DNA of 33,173 bases, from NCBI GenBank assembly GCA_902470905.1, contig CABRIC010000016.1:1-33173 (forward strand). Reading direction: 5' to 3'. Position numbers and translations under genes: made by a program. The DNA comes from an uncultured Collinsella sp. (lineage in GTDB: Bacteria > Actinomycetota > Coriobacteriia > Coriobacteriales > Coriobacteriaceae). Under the pieces are notes generated by a model. The model did not search any database, was not told the DNA's origin, and saw only the letters and a list, made by a program, of their open reading frames with translations. Positions 14,115-21,723 of this stretch are shown piece after piece. The stretch's first letter is position 1. Each line of letters opens with the position of its first letter.

Positions 14115-14278
14115 CTTTATAGTCCGTGCCTAGATTAGCCGCTCTGTTATAGAGAAAGCCGATAGCAAGGCATCTTTGATTGGTATCCCCGAATAACGAG
14201 TGAAACTCCACCGTGACACAGTGGTGCTGTAGAATCCTTACAACACATCACACTATTACGTATCTAGAGGAGCACGAT

Positions 14279-15151
14279 ATGCGCGTCGACGAGGTTTTTA
14301 AGCAGGCAGCATCCCAGGGCACCGCGCCCGTTTCGTTTGAGATGTTCCCGCCCAAGGGCGAGCTCACCCTCGACACGGCTCGCGAAGTGGCAGGCAATCT
14401 GTGCAAGCTTTCGCCGAGCTTTGTCTCGGTCACCTGCTCGGCCGGCGGCTCGGGCAACGGTGCCACCACCGCCCCCATCGCGCATATGATTTCGAGCGAA
14501 TTCGACACGCCCTCGGTGGCACACCTCACCTGCGTGGGCCGCACCCACGCCGACATCGCCGCCAAGATCGACGAGTATCGCACCGCCGGCGTTGAAAACA
14601 TTCTGGCCCTGCGTGGCGATCTCCCTGCCGGCGCGACCGAGGACGACAAGCCCGCCTCCGACTACGCCTACGCCCGCGACCTCATCCCCGAGCTCGTCGA
14701 CGCCGGCTTTTGCGTGGGCGCCGCAGCCTACCCCGAGGGCCACATTGCCTGTGAGGATCTCAACCTCTCGGTCGAACACCTCAAGCAAAAACAGGACGCC
14801 GGCGCAAGCTTCTTTGTGACGCAGCTCTTCTTTGATAACGAGTGCTTCTACCGCTTCCGCGAGCTTGCCGACAAGGTCGGCATCACCGTGCCCATTACCG
14901 CGGGCATCATGCCGTTTATGGGCAAGTCCCAGATCAGCCGCATGGTCTTTATGTGCGGCGCGTCGCTGCCCTCCCCCGTCATCAAGATTCTCGCCAAGTA
15001 CGAGAACGACCCCGAGAGCCTGCAGGCAGCCGGTGTAGATTATGCCGCCCGCCAACTTTGCGACCTCAAGGAGCACGGCGCCGACGGCCTGCACCTGTAC
15101 ACTATGAACCGTCCTGCGATCGCCGCGACCATTATGGAGCGCCTGGGGTAA
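14279..15151 (+). CDS. metF: Methylenetetrahydrofolate reductase
   Basis: 290 residues from ATG 14279, with AGAGGAG upstream; an upstream in-frame ATG (14213) lacks a site and adds an atypical extension. It reduces 5,10-methylene-THF to 5-methyl-THF, the methyl donor for methionine synthase. Recognisable: 'VSFEMFPPKGE' near residue 20, 'NILALRGDLP' near 106, 'FFVTQLFFDN' near 177, 'ITAGIMPFMGK' near 205. Its stop overlaps the next start by one base (TAATG), and metH follows, so the three genes form one methionine-regeneration operon. Confidence 0.95.
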   Translation: MRVDEVFKQAASQGTAPVSFEMFPPKGELTLDTAREVAGNLCKLSPSFVSVTCSAGGSGNGATTAPIAHMISSEFDTPSVAHLTCVGRTHADIAAKIDEYRTAGVENILALRGDLPAGATEDDKPASDYAYARDLIPELVDAGFCVGAAAYPEGHIACEDLNLSVEHLKQKQDAGASFFVTQLFFDNECFYRFRELADKVGITVPITAGIMPFMGKSQISRMVFMCGASLPSPVIKILAKYENDPESLQAAGVDYAARQLCDLKEHGADGLHLYTMNRPAIAATIMERLG

Positions 15152-15939
15152 TGGAAAAACCGCACATCGATACAACCGCTGTCGAAGTGCCGGCCGACCT
15201 TGCGTCGCCGGCGCTTTACCGTGTCGATGCCGCGCACCATCCCCGTGTCGACCGTGCCGAGATGCTGCGGTATCTGGGTTACGGCGGCCAGCAGATTGAG
15301 CCCGAACTGTCACGACGTATTGAGCTTGTCGTTGAACGTCTGGAACTGGACATTGAGCCCCGTGGCGTGCGCCGCGTGTTTGCCGTCGATGCCACGGGCG
15401 TGGACGAACAAAGTGAGCCTTGCATTCGCTTGGTCGGCACCAACGTTGAGCTGCGAGGTCGCGATATCTATCGACATCTCAAAGATGCCCGCTTTGCCGC
15501 GCTCATGGCATGTACCCTCGGCATGGACGCCGAGCGTCGCCTGCGCACCACGGGAGCCCAACATCCCCTGGAGGGCGCCGTGCTCGACGCCGCGTGCTCC
15601 GCTTACGTAGAAGCCGCCGTTGAGCAAATGGACCAGCAGGTCAAGACGGACGCCGCCGCACACGGGCTCGCCGGCAACTGGCGCTTTAGTCCCGGCTACG
15701 GCGACTGCCCGCTCTCGGCCCAGCGCTCGATCGTCAATGCGCTCAACGCCACGCGGCTCATCGGGCTTACCGTCACACCCACCAGCCTGCTCATGCCCAC
15801 CAAAAGCGTGACCGCGGTGATCGGCCTATTCGACGGCGAAGTCCACGACGCCCAGAGCCGCCCCACCTGCAATATCTGCCGCATGCGCGAGCACTGCCGC
15901 TTCCGCGCCGCCCACACCACCTGCTATTCCAGCCATTAG
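15151..15939 (+). CDS. Stand-alone methionine synthase reactivation protein
   Basis: 262 residues, ATG overlapping the metF stop. The domain is that of the C-terminal activation module of cobalamin-dependent methionine synthase: 'RFSPGYGDCPLSAQ' near residue 177, a SAM/cofactor-binding signature, 'LTVTPTSLLMPTKSVTAVIG' near 207, and a C-terminal Cys cluster 'CNICRMREHC' near 239. In most MetH proteins this module is fused; here MetH ends after the B12 domain and this protein is separate. Thermotoga maritima is a known case of the same split (TM0269). It would support reductive remethylation of inactive cob(II)alamin. The Cys cluster could bind a metal or an iron-sulfur centre; this is a guess. 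Confidence 0.88.
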   Translation: MEKPHIDTTAVEVPADLASPALYRVDAAHHPRVDRAEMLRYLGYGGQQIEPELSRRIELVVERLELDIEPRGVRRVFAVDATGVDEQSEPCIRLVGTNVELRGRDIYRHLKDARFAALMACTLGMDAERRLRTTGAQHPLEGAVLDAACSAYVEAAVEQMDQQVKTDAAAHGLAGNWRFSPGYGDCPLSAQRSIVNALNATRLIGLTVTPTSLLMPTKSVTAVIGLFDGEVHDAQSRPTCNICRMREHCRFRAAHTTCYSSH

Positions 15940-15948
15940 GAGCCCTCA

Positions 15949-18507
15949 ATGTTTACTCCGCTTATCACTCATGATTCTGACGGCACTGCATTGGCGGCAC
16001 CCGTTGATGCCGCACGTCGCAACGGTGCCACGTACAAGACGCGCACGATCGGCGATCTGCGCATTAAGGACGATCGCTTGCGTGCGGCCATCGAGGGCAC
16101 GGGACACCTGCTGTTCGACGGCGGCATGGGCACCATGTTGCAAGCGGCCGGCATGAAGGCCGGCGCCCTGCCCGAGCTGCTCAACTTTGAGGAGCCCCAG
16201 GTTATCACCGATATCCAACGTCAATATGTCGAAGCTGGCTGTGACGTGATCACCGCCAACACCTTTGGCGCCAACGCCCACAAGCTCGACGGTGCTGCCA
16301 CCGTGGCAGACGTCTTTGCCGCGGCCGTCACCTGCGCCCGCGAGGCCGGCGCCCGCTACGTCGCCGGCGATATCGGCCCCATCGGCGCGCTGCTTCGCCC
16401 CCTGGGTACTCTGAGCTTCGACGAGGCCTACGACCTCTTTGCCGAGGAAGTGCGCGCCGGCGTCGCCGCGGGTGTGGACCTCTTTATTATCGAGACCATG
16501 ACCGACCTGGCCGAGATCAAGGCGGCCGTCCTCGCCTGCCGCGAGAACTCCGACCTGCCCGTCTTTGCCACCATGACCTTTGAGGAAGACGGTCGCACCT
16601 TCCTGGGCACGAGTCCCGAGGTTGCCGCCATCACGCTCGATGCCATCGGCGCCGACGTTTTGGGCATCAACTGCAGCCAAGGACCGGCCGAGCTCCGAGG
16701 ACTCGCCGCACGCATGCTCACCGTTACCGACAAACCCGTTATGGTGCAGGCCAATGCGGGACTCCCCCATGTGGACGACGACGGCAACACCGTCTTTGAT
16801 ATCCAAGCCCCCGAATACGCCAAGGCCGTCGCCGGCATGATCGAGGACGGCGTGAGCGTCGTGGGCGGCTGCTGCGGCACCACGCCGGCGCACATGGCAG
16901 CGCTGCGCACGCTTATCGATAACCACACGCCCAGTTCGCGCCACCGCAAGCCCAGCATGTCGGTCACAAGCGCCCAGACCGTGGTGGACCTCCCCTGCGA
17001 TGGCCACAAGATCGCTGTCATCGGCGAGCGCATCAACCCCACCGGCAAAAAGCGCCTGCAGCAGGCCCTGCGCAACGGCGACCTGGACTACGTCGTGAGT
17101 CAGGGCATCAGCCAGCAGGAACAGGGCGCCGACATCTTGGACGTTAACGTGGGCCTGCCCGAGATCGACGAGGTCAAGATCATCCAACAGGCGACCGAAC
17201 AGCTCCAGGGCTCCACGCTCCTGCCGCTGCAGATCGACTCCACCGACCCCGCCGCTGTCGAGGCCGCCGTGCGCCGCTACGCCGGCAAGCCCATCATCAA
17301 CTCGGTCAATGGCAAGCAGCAGATCATGGATGAGATCTTTCCGCTGGTCGCCCACTACGGCACCAACGTTGTCGGCCTTACGCTCGACGAAGGCGGCATC
17401 CCCGATACCGCCGAGGCTCGCTTCGCCATCGCCGAGCACATCGTGGCCGAGGCTGCCCGTTACGGCATCGGCCCGGACCGCGTCCTCATCGACTGCCTGG
17501 TCATGACCGCCTCGACCAACCAGCGCCAGGCCGAGCAGATCCTGCGCGCCATGTCCCTGTGCAAGGAGCGCCTGGGCGTCAAATGTGCGCTCGGCGTGTC
17601 GAACATCAGCTTTGGCCTGCCTGCCCGCCCGCTGCTGGGCTCGGTCTTTTTGGCTGCCGCCTTCGGCGCGGGCCTGGACGCCCCCATCATGAACCCGGGT
17701 TCCAAGCGCTTTATGGATACCGTCTACAGCTATCGCGTGTTGAGCGTTGAGGACGAGGGCTCGACCGGATACATCGAGCGCTATGCCGGCTGGACCGATC
17801 CGTACAAGATCGCCGCCAACCCGGCAGCTGCTCAGGCAGTATCGACCGACGCTGTGCCCGCTGCTGGCACCGCCGGCACCGACGGCAACGACGACCCGAT
17901 TCGTCGCATGGTCGTCTCGGGCCGCAAAGGCGAGATCGCTGCCGAGACCGAGCGTCTGCTGGCAGACCACGACGCCATGGACCTCATCAACAATCACTTT
18001 ATCCCCGCCCTCGACGAGGTCGGAGTCCTCTTTGACCAGGGCAAGTTCTTCCTGCCGCAGCTTATGGCCTCGGCCGAGGCCGCGCGCGTGGGCTTCGATA
18101 CCATCAAACGCCTGATGCCCGCCGGCGAGATTGCCGACAAGGGCAAGATCTGCGTGGCCACCGTCAAGGGCGACATCCACGATATTGGCAAGAACATCGT
18201 CAAAATGCTGCTCGACAACTACGGCTACACCGTCTTTGACCTGGGCCGCGACGTCGATCCGCAGGAGGTACTCAAGACCGTCAAGGAGCGCGATATCAAA
18301 CTCGTCGGCCTCTCGGCGCTTATGACTACCACGGTCGTCGCCATGGAGGAGACCATCAAGCTGCTTCATTCCGAGGTGCCGGGCGTCAAGATCATCGTGG
18401 GCGGCGCCGTACTCACCCCCGAATACGCCAAGCAGATCGGCGCGGACTACTACGCCAAGGACGCCGCCGAGAGCGCGCGCATCGCCGAAGAGGTCTTTGG
18501 GCAGTAA
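15949..18507 (+). CDS. metH: Cobalamin-dependent methionine synthase lacking the activation domain
   Basis: 852 residues, ATG with TAGGAG upstream. It moves a methyl group from 5-methyl-THF to homocysteine via cobalamin. Domain order: homocysteine-binding barrel about 40-325 with zinc-ligand motifs 'NCSQGP' and 'GGCCGTTP'; pterin-binding domain about 345-610 ('GERINPTG', 'DVNVGLPEID'); B12 cap about 650-735; Rossmann B12 domain about 735-850 with the base-off signature 'DIHDIGKN' (Asp and His near 742-744). The ~300-residue reactivation domain of E. coli MetH is missing and encoded just upstream. A Pro/Ala/Thr-rich linker lies near residues 623-645. Confidence 0.96.
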   Translation: MFTPLITHDSDGTALAAPVDAARRNGATYKTRTIGDLRIKDDRLRAAIEGTGHLLFDGGMGTMLQAAGMKAGALPELLNFEEPQVITDIQRQYVEAGCDVITANTFGANAHKLDGAATVADVFAAAVTCAREAGARYVAGDIGPIGALLRPLGTLSFDEAYDLFAEEVRAGVAAGVDLFIIETMTDLAEIKAAVLACRENSDLPVFATMTFEEDGRTFLGTSPEVAAITLDAIGADVLGINCSQGPAELRGLAARMLTVTDKPVMVQANAGLPHVDDDGNTVFDIQAPEYAKAVAGMIEDGVSVVGGCCGTTPAHMAALRTLIDNHTPSSRHRKPSMSVTSAQTVVDLPCDGHKIAVIGERINPTGKKRLQQALRNGDLDYVVSQGISQQEQGADILDVNVGLPEIDEVKIIQQATEQLQGSTLLPLQIDSTDPAAVEAAVRRYAGKPIINSVNGKQQIMDEIFPLVAHYGTNVVGLTLDEGGIPDTAEARFAIAEHIVAEAARYGIGPDRVLIDCLVMTASTNQRQAEQILRAMSLCKERLGVKCALGVSNISFGLPARPLLGSVFLAAAFGAGLDAPIMNPGSKRFMDTVYSYRVLSVEDEGSTGYIERYAGWTDPYKIAANPAAAQAVSTDAVPAAGTAGTDGNDDPIRRMVVSGRKGEIAAETERLLADHDAMDLINNHFIPALDEVGVLFDQGKFFLPQLMASAEAARVGFDTIKRLMPAGEIADKGKICVATVKGDIHDIGKNIVKMLLDNYGYTVFDLGRDVDPQEVLKTVKERDIKLVGLSALMTTTVVAMEETIKLLHSEVPGVKIIVGGAVLTPEYAKQIGADYYAKDAAESARIAEEVFGQ

Positions 18508-18532
18508 CACAACGGAAACAACCGAGCACCAA

Positions 18533-18570
18533 AACGTGCCGCATGCGCCACTTGGCACGTGCGGCACGTT
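18533..18570 (+). other. Long hairpin between metH and UPF0210 gene
   Basis: AACGTGCCGCA (18533-18543) and TGCGGCACGTT (18560-18570) pair perfectly, with GCCA/TGGC able to extend the stem inside. There is no T-run after it, so it may be a weak terminator, a processing site or an operator for the next gene. Confidence 0.6.
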
Positions 18571-18615
18571 AGAATAGATAAGATTATGCTCGTTTTGGCA
18601 GATAGGAGCGCAAGG

Positions 18616-19980
18616 ATGGCGATCACGCCCGCAGAAATCGCGGAAACCCGCGGCATGGTTGAGGAACAGAACCTCGACATCAGGACCATCACCATGGGTG
18701 TTTCGCTCATGGGTTGCGGTGACGAGAACCTCGACCGCATGTGCACGAAGATCTACGACCACGTGACGCACACGGCTGAGCATCTGGTCGAGACCGCCGA
18801 GAACCTCGAGCGCGAGTACGGTATCCCCATCGTCAACAAGCGCGTTTCCGTCACCCCGGTGGCGCAGATCGCCGCGTGCTGCAAGGATGAGGACCTCACC
18901 CCCATCGCGCATGCCCTCGACCGCGCGGCCGAGACGCTCGGCATCGACTACCTGGGCGGCTTCTCCGCGCTCGTCCAGAAGGGCATCGGCGACGCCGACC
19001 GCCGCGTCATCCAGTCCATCCCCCAGGCGCTCGCCACCACGAGCCGCGTCTGCTCCAGCGTCAACGTCGCCAGCCTGCGCGCTGGTATCAACATGGACGC
19101 CGTGCTTATGGCCGCCCAGACCATCATCGATGCCGCTAAACTCACGGCCGACCAGGATTCCGTTGGCGCGTCCAAGTTTGTCTGCTTTGCCAATATGGTC
19201 GAGGACTCCCCGTTTATGGCGGGCGCCGTCCACGGCGGTGGCGAGGCCGACGCCGTCATCAACGTAGGCGTCTCGGGCCCCGGCGTTATGGCCGCAGCCC
19301 TGGAGACGCTGCCCGATTCCGCATCGATGATGGAGGTCGCCGAAAAGATTAAGCAGACCGCCTTTAAGATCACCCGTGCCGGCGAGCTCATGAGCCGCGA
19401 GGCCGCCCATCGCCTGGGTGTCGAGAAGGGCATTGTCGACCTGTCGCTGGCTCCCACGCCCGCCATCGGCGACTCCGTTGCGCGCATCCTCGAGATCATC
19501 GGCGTGGGCACCTGCGGTGGCCCCGGCACGACCTGCGCGCTCGCTATGCTCAACGATGCCGTCAAGAAGGGCGGCGTCATGGCCAGCTCCAGCGTGGGCG
19601 GTCTCTCGGGTGCCTTTATCCCCGTGTCCGAGGACGCCGGCATGATCGCCGCCGTCGAGGCCGGCGCGCTTTCGCTCGAGAAGCTCGAGGCCATGACCTG
19701 CGTGTGCTCCGTTGGCCTGGACATGATCGCCATCCCCGGCGACACCCCGGTCGAGACCATCGCCGGCATCATCGCCGACGAAATGGCCATCGGCGTCATC
19801 AACAACAAGACCACGGCCGTCCGCGTGATTCCCGCCATCGGCAAGGGCGTGGGCGACTGCGTTGAGTATGGCGGCCTGTTTGGCCGTGCGCCCATCATGC
19901 CGGTGAACCCCAACGCCGGCACCGTGCTTGCCCACCGCGGTGGACGCTTCCCGGCGCCGCTGAACTCGCTGAAGAACTAG
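18616..19980 (+). CDS. UPF0210 (PFL/DUF711 family) protein
   Basis: 454 residues from ATG 18616, chosen because AGGAG (18604-18608) is well placed and the length matches the family's usual ~450; an upstream in-frame ATG lacks a site. The family is recognised by 'ETRGMVEEQNLDIRTITMG', 'VSLMGCGDEN', 'GGSALVQKG'-like ('GGFSALVQKG'), 'ANMVEDSPFMAGAVHG' and the C-terminal 'GGRFPAPLNSLKN'. It is a conserved cytosolic protein of unknown reaction, often next to an ACT-domain gene; none is seen here. It is in the same direction as metH but separated by a hairpin, so it may be an independent unit. Confidence 0.92.
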   Translation: MAITPAEIAETRGMVEEQNLDIRTITMGVSLMGCGDENLDRMCTKIYDHVTHTAEHLVETAENLEREYGIPIVNKRVSVTPVAQIAACCKDEDLTPIAHALDRAAETLGIDYLGGFSALVQKGIGDADRRVIQSIPQALATTSRVCSSVNVASLRAGINMDAVLMAAQTIIDAAKLTADQDSVGASKFVCFANMVEDSPFMAGAVHGGGEADAVINVGVSGPGVMAAALETLPDSASMMEVAEKIKQTAFKITRAGELMSREAAHRLGVEKGIVDLSLAPTPAIGDSVARILEIIGVGTCGGPGTTCALAMLNDAVKKGGVMASSSVGGLSGAFIPVSEDAGMIAAVEAGALSLEKLEAMTCVCSVGLDMIAIPGDTPVETIAGIIADEMAIGVINNKTTAVRVIPAIGKGVGDCVEYGGLFGRAPIMPVNPNAGTVLAHRGGRFPAPLNSLKN

Positions 19981-19997
19981 CTGAGGGGTTCGGGCGA

Positions 19998-20139
19998 GGA
20001 GCCCCGCCGCCGGGCGGCAGACATATAAGGTCGCCTGCTCGGACAGTCCTGACTCGCACGGAGAGCACATTTAGTGCTCTCCGGCTCGTGCGGAACTCGC
20101 GATCGACCTTATATGTCTGCCGCCCGGCGGCGGGGCTCC
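19998..20139. repeat. 142-bp palindromic element with perfect 36-bp arms
   Basis: Bases 19998-20033 are the exact reverse complement of 20104-20139. The 70-base interior contains a second hairpin, CGGAGAGCAC and GTGCTCTCCG around ATTTA, nested in further partial pairing (CGCAC/GTGCG). There is no coding capacity. Perfect long arms imply recent origin or active maintenance, as in a MITE-like element or a strong bidirectional terminator. It sits 17 bases after the UPF0210 stop. Confidence 0.85.
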
Positions 20140-20306
20140 CGCACAACGGGACCTCGGTTGAGTTCTATCCCTTTGGCAGTCGCTTCGCTTCTGCCCTACT
20201 TTGCTGGTATGGCGGTTTGGCATTGGAACGGTTCTTTTTCTGATATATGCTGGTTGCGGCTCTTCTTTTGGGAGGAGTCGCTTTTTTGTTGCTAGGAGGT
20301 TGGCCC

Positions 20307-21194
20307 GTGACTGATGGGGATGCTCGCTCTGAGCTTCTTTCTGCTGATTGGAATGGCGAATGGATGCGCTTGCAAGCTGGTCGGCATCGGGCTGATGATT
20401 CTTTTGAGTGGGATAAGCGGGCTCGGCATTTTCGTCCGCTGGAAACTGCCCCGTATGCTCGGGATTTTATAAAACTGTTGGCGCTTGAGCCTGGTGAGTC
20501 GGTGCTCGATATGGGGTGTGGGGCTGGGTCGATTGCTATTCCGCTTGCGCAAGACGGGCATTCCGTGATTGCTGCCGACTTCTCTCCTGCCATGTTGGGC
20601 ACGCTTGATGCTGGCATTGAGTACTATGGGCTCGAGGATCTTATTACACCGCTTGAGCTTGCCTGGGATGATGATTGGGATCTGGTTGGGCCGGTCGCGA
20701 AAGCGGTAGATGTTGCCTTTGCCAGTCGCTCTGTCACCACGACCAATCTAAAAGGTGCGCTTGCCAAGCTTGATCGAACGGCTCGTCGGCGTTGTGCCGT
20801 CACGATGGTTGCCAACTCCAGCCCGCGCTATGACCTGCACCTGATGAACGCCATCGGCGCCTCGGTTACCTGTAGCAATGGTTTTGTGTACGCCTTTAAC
20901 ATCCTTATTCAGATGGGTGCGCTGCCGCAGGTCACGTATTTTGAATCGCCCCGTCGCGACACCTTCGATAGTCTCGAGGCGGGCGTGGCAGACTTTTCTC
21001 GCATGCTCGAGCATGGCAACGAGGATAAGGTCGACCGCCTGCGCGACTACATCGCCCAACACATGATTGAGAACCCCCATGCCGGTGAGCCGGGCTCCAA
21101 GGGCGTGCCACAGGGGCGTTATATGCTCGACCACGTCCGCAAGGTTCGTTGGGCGTTTATTGCATGGGAGCCGGTCTCTGCACCCAGCTCATAG
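20307..21194 (+). CDS. SAM-dependent methyltransferase
   Basis: 295 residues from GTG 20307, preceded by AGGAGG (20294-20299); upstream in-frame starts would add an unlikely hydrophobic leader. Class I methyltransferase fold with motif I 'VLDMGCGAGSIAIPLA' near residues 65-80, an Asp at the end of strand 2 ('VIAADFSPAM') and 'FASRSVTTTN' around motif IV. The N-terminal ~50 residues ('ADWNGEWMRLQAGRHRADDS') and the C-terminal helices suit small-molecule methyltransferases. Substrate unknown. The first ~400 bases use AT-richer codons (GCT, ATT, CTT) than the neighbours, and no operon partner is obvious, so it may be acquired. Confidence 0.85.
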   Translation: MTDGDARSELLSADWNGEWMRLQAGRHRADDSFEWDKRARHFRPLETAPYARDFIKLLALEPGESVLDMGCGAGSIAIPLAQDGHSVIAADFSPAMLGTLDAGIEYYGLEDLITPLELAWDDDWDLVGPVAKAVDVAFASRSVTTTNLKGALAKLDRTARRRCAVTMVANSSPRYDLHLMNAIGASVTCSNGFVYAFNILIQMGALPQVTYFESPRRDTFDSLEAGVADFSRMLEHGNEDKVDRLRDYIAQHMIENPHAGEPGSKGVPQGRYMLDHVRKVRWAFIAWEPVSAPSS

Positions 21195-21352
21195 CCTGTT
21201 CGCAGCCCGCACCGCCCACTCACTCGGCATCCGCATTCTTTTTGAACTGGGCAAACGCGCTCCACACCGCGCCGTTCCTGCGCTATCGTGGGACAGCTCA
21301 CGTAGATTAAGGCCCCATCGCGGGGCGCCCCATACATAGAAAGCGAGAACCC

Positions 21353-21652
21353 ATGGCACTGACAGGAGCCCAGGTCAAGCAGCTTCGCAGCATGGCCCAT
21401 CACCTCAACCCCGCCATCATCATCGGTAAGTCCGATGTCAACGAGGGCACCGTCGAGCAGACGGTCGCCTACCTGGAGAAGCACGAGCTCGTTAAGTGCT
21501 CCGTGCTCGATGGCTCCAGCCTATCCGCCCGCGAAGCCGCCGAAGAGCTCGCCGAGCGCTGCCACACCGAGGTCGTCCAGGTTATCGGCCGCAAGTTCTC
21601 ACTGTATCGCGAGTCTTCGCGCAAGGACATCGAGAAGATCAAGCTCGTCTAA
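21353..21652 (+). CDS. yhbY: YhbY-family CRM-domain RNA-binding protein
   Basis: 99 residues, ATG with GCGAG nearby. Almost the whole protein is one CRM domain: 'MALTGAQVKQLRSMAHHLNP', then 'IIIGKSDVNEGTVEQ', 'LEKHELVKCSVLD' and 'VQVIGRKFSLYRES', including the GxxG-type RNA-binding loop (Gly-Lys-Ser-Asp) and the conserved 'Gly-Arg-Lys-Phe-x-Leu-Tyr-Arg'. YhbY associates with pre-50S ribosomal particles and helps large-subunit assembly. It is a single gene with its own terminator. A short GGCCCC/GGGGC dyad (about 21311-21327) lies in its leader. Confidence 0.93.
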   Translation: MALTGAQVKQLRSMAHHLNPAIIIGKSDVNEGTVEQTVAYLEKHELVKCSVLDGSSLSAREAAEELAERCHTEVVQVIGRKFSLYRESSRKDIEKIKLV

Positions 21653-21689
21653 GAGCCGATGATCCGGCGAGCCAACATATAGCAAGCTT

Positions 21690-21723
21690 ACGGGTGCCCA
21701 AGTACTTCGGGCGCCCGTTTTTT
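21690..21723 (+). terminator. Terminator of yhbY
   Basis: ACGGGTGCCC (21690-21699) and GGGCGCCCGT (21709-21718), one G-U pair, 9-base loop, then TTTTTT (21718-21723). It overlaps the end of the convergent regulator gene. Confidence 0.92.

Noticed and set aside
13970..14278. Cobalamin or SAM riboswitch before metF
   Set aside because: No B12-box-like string or SAM-riboswitch core was recognisable; only short dyads are seen.
15946..20070. Very long open frame (1374 codons) on the minus strand
   Set aside because: It is antisense to metH and the UPF0210 gene, which have clear domains; long antisense frames are expected in GC-rich coding DNA with biased codons.
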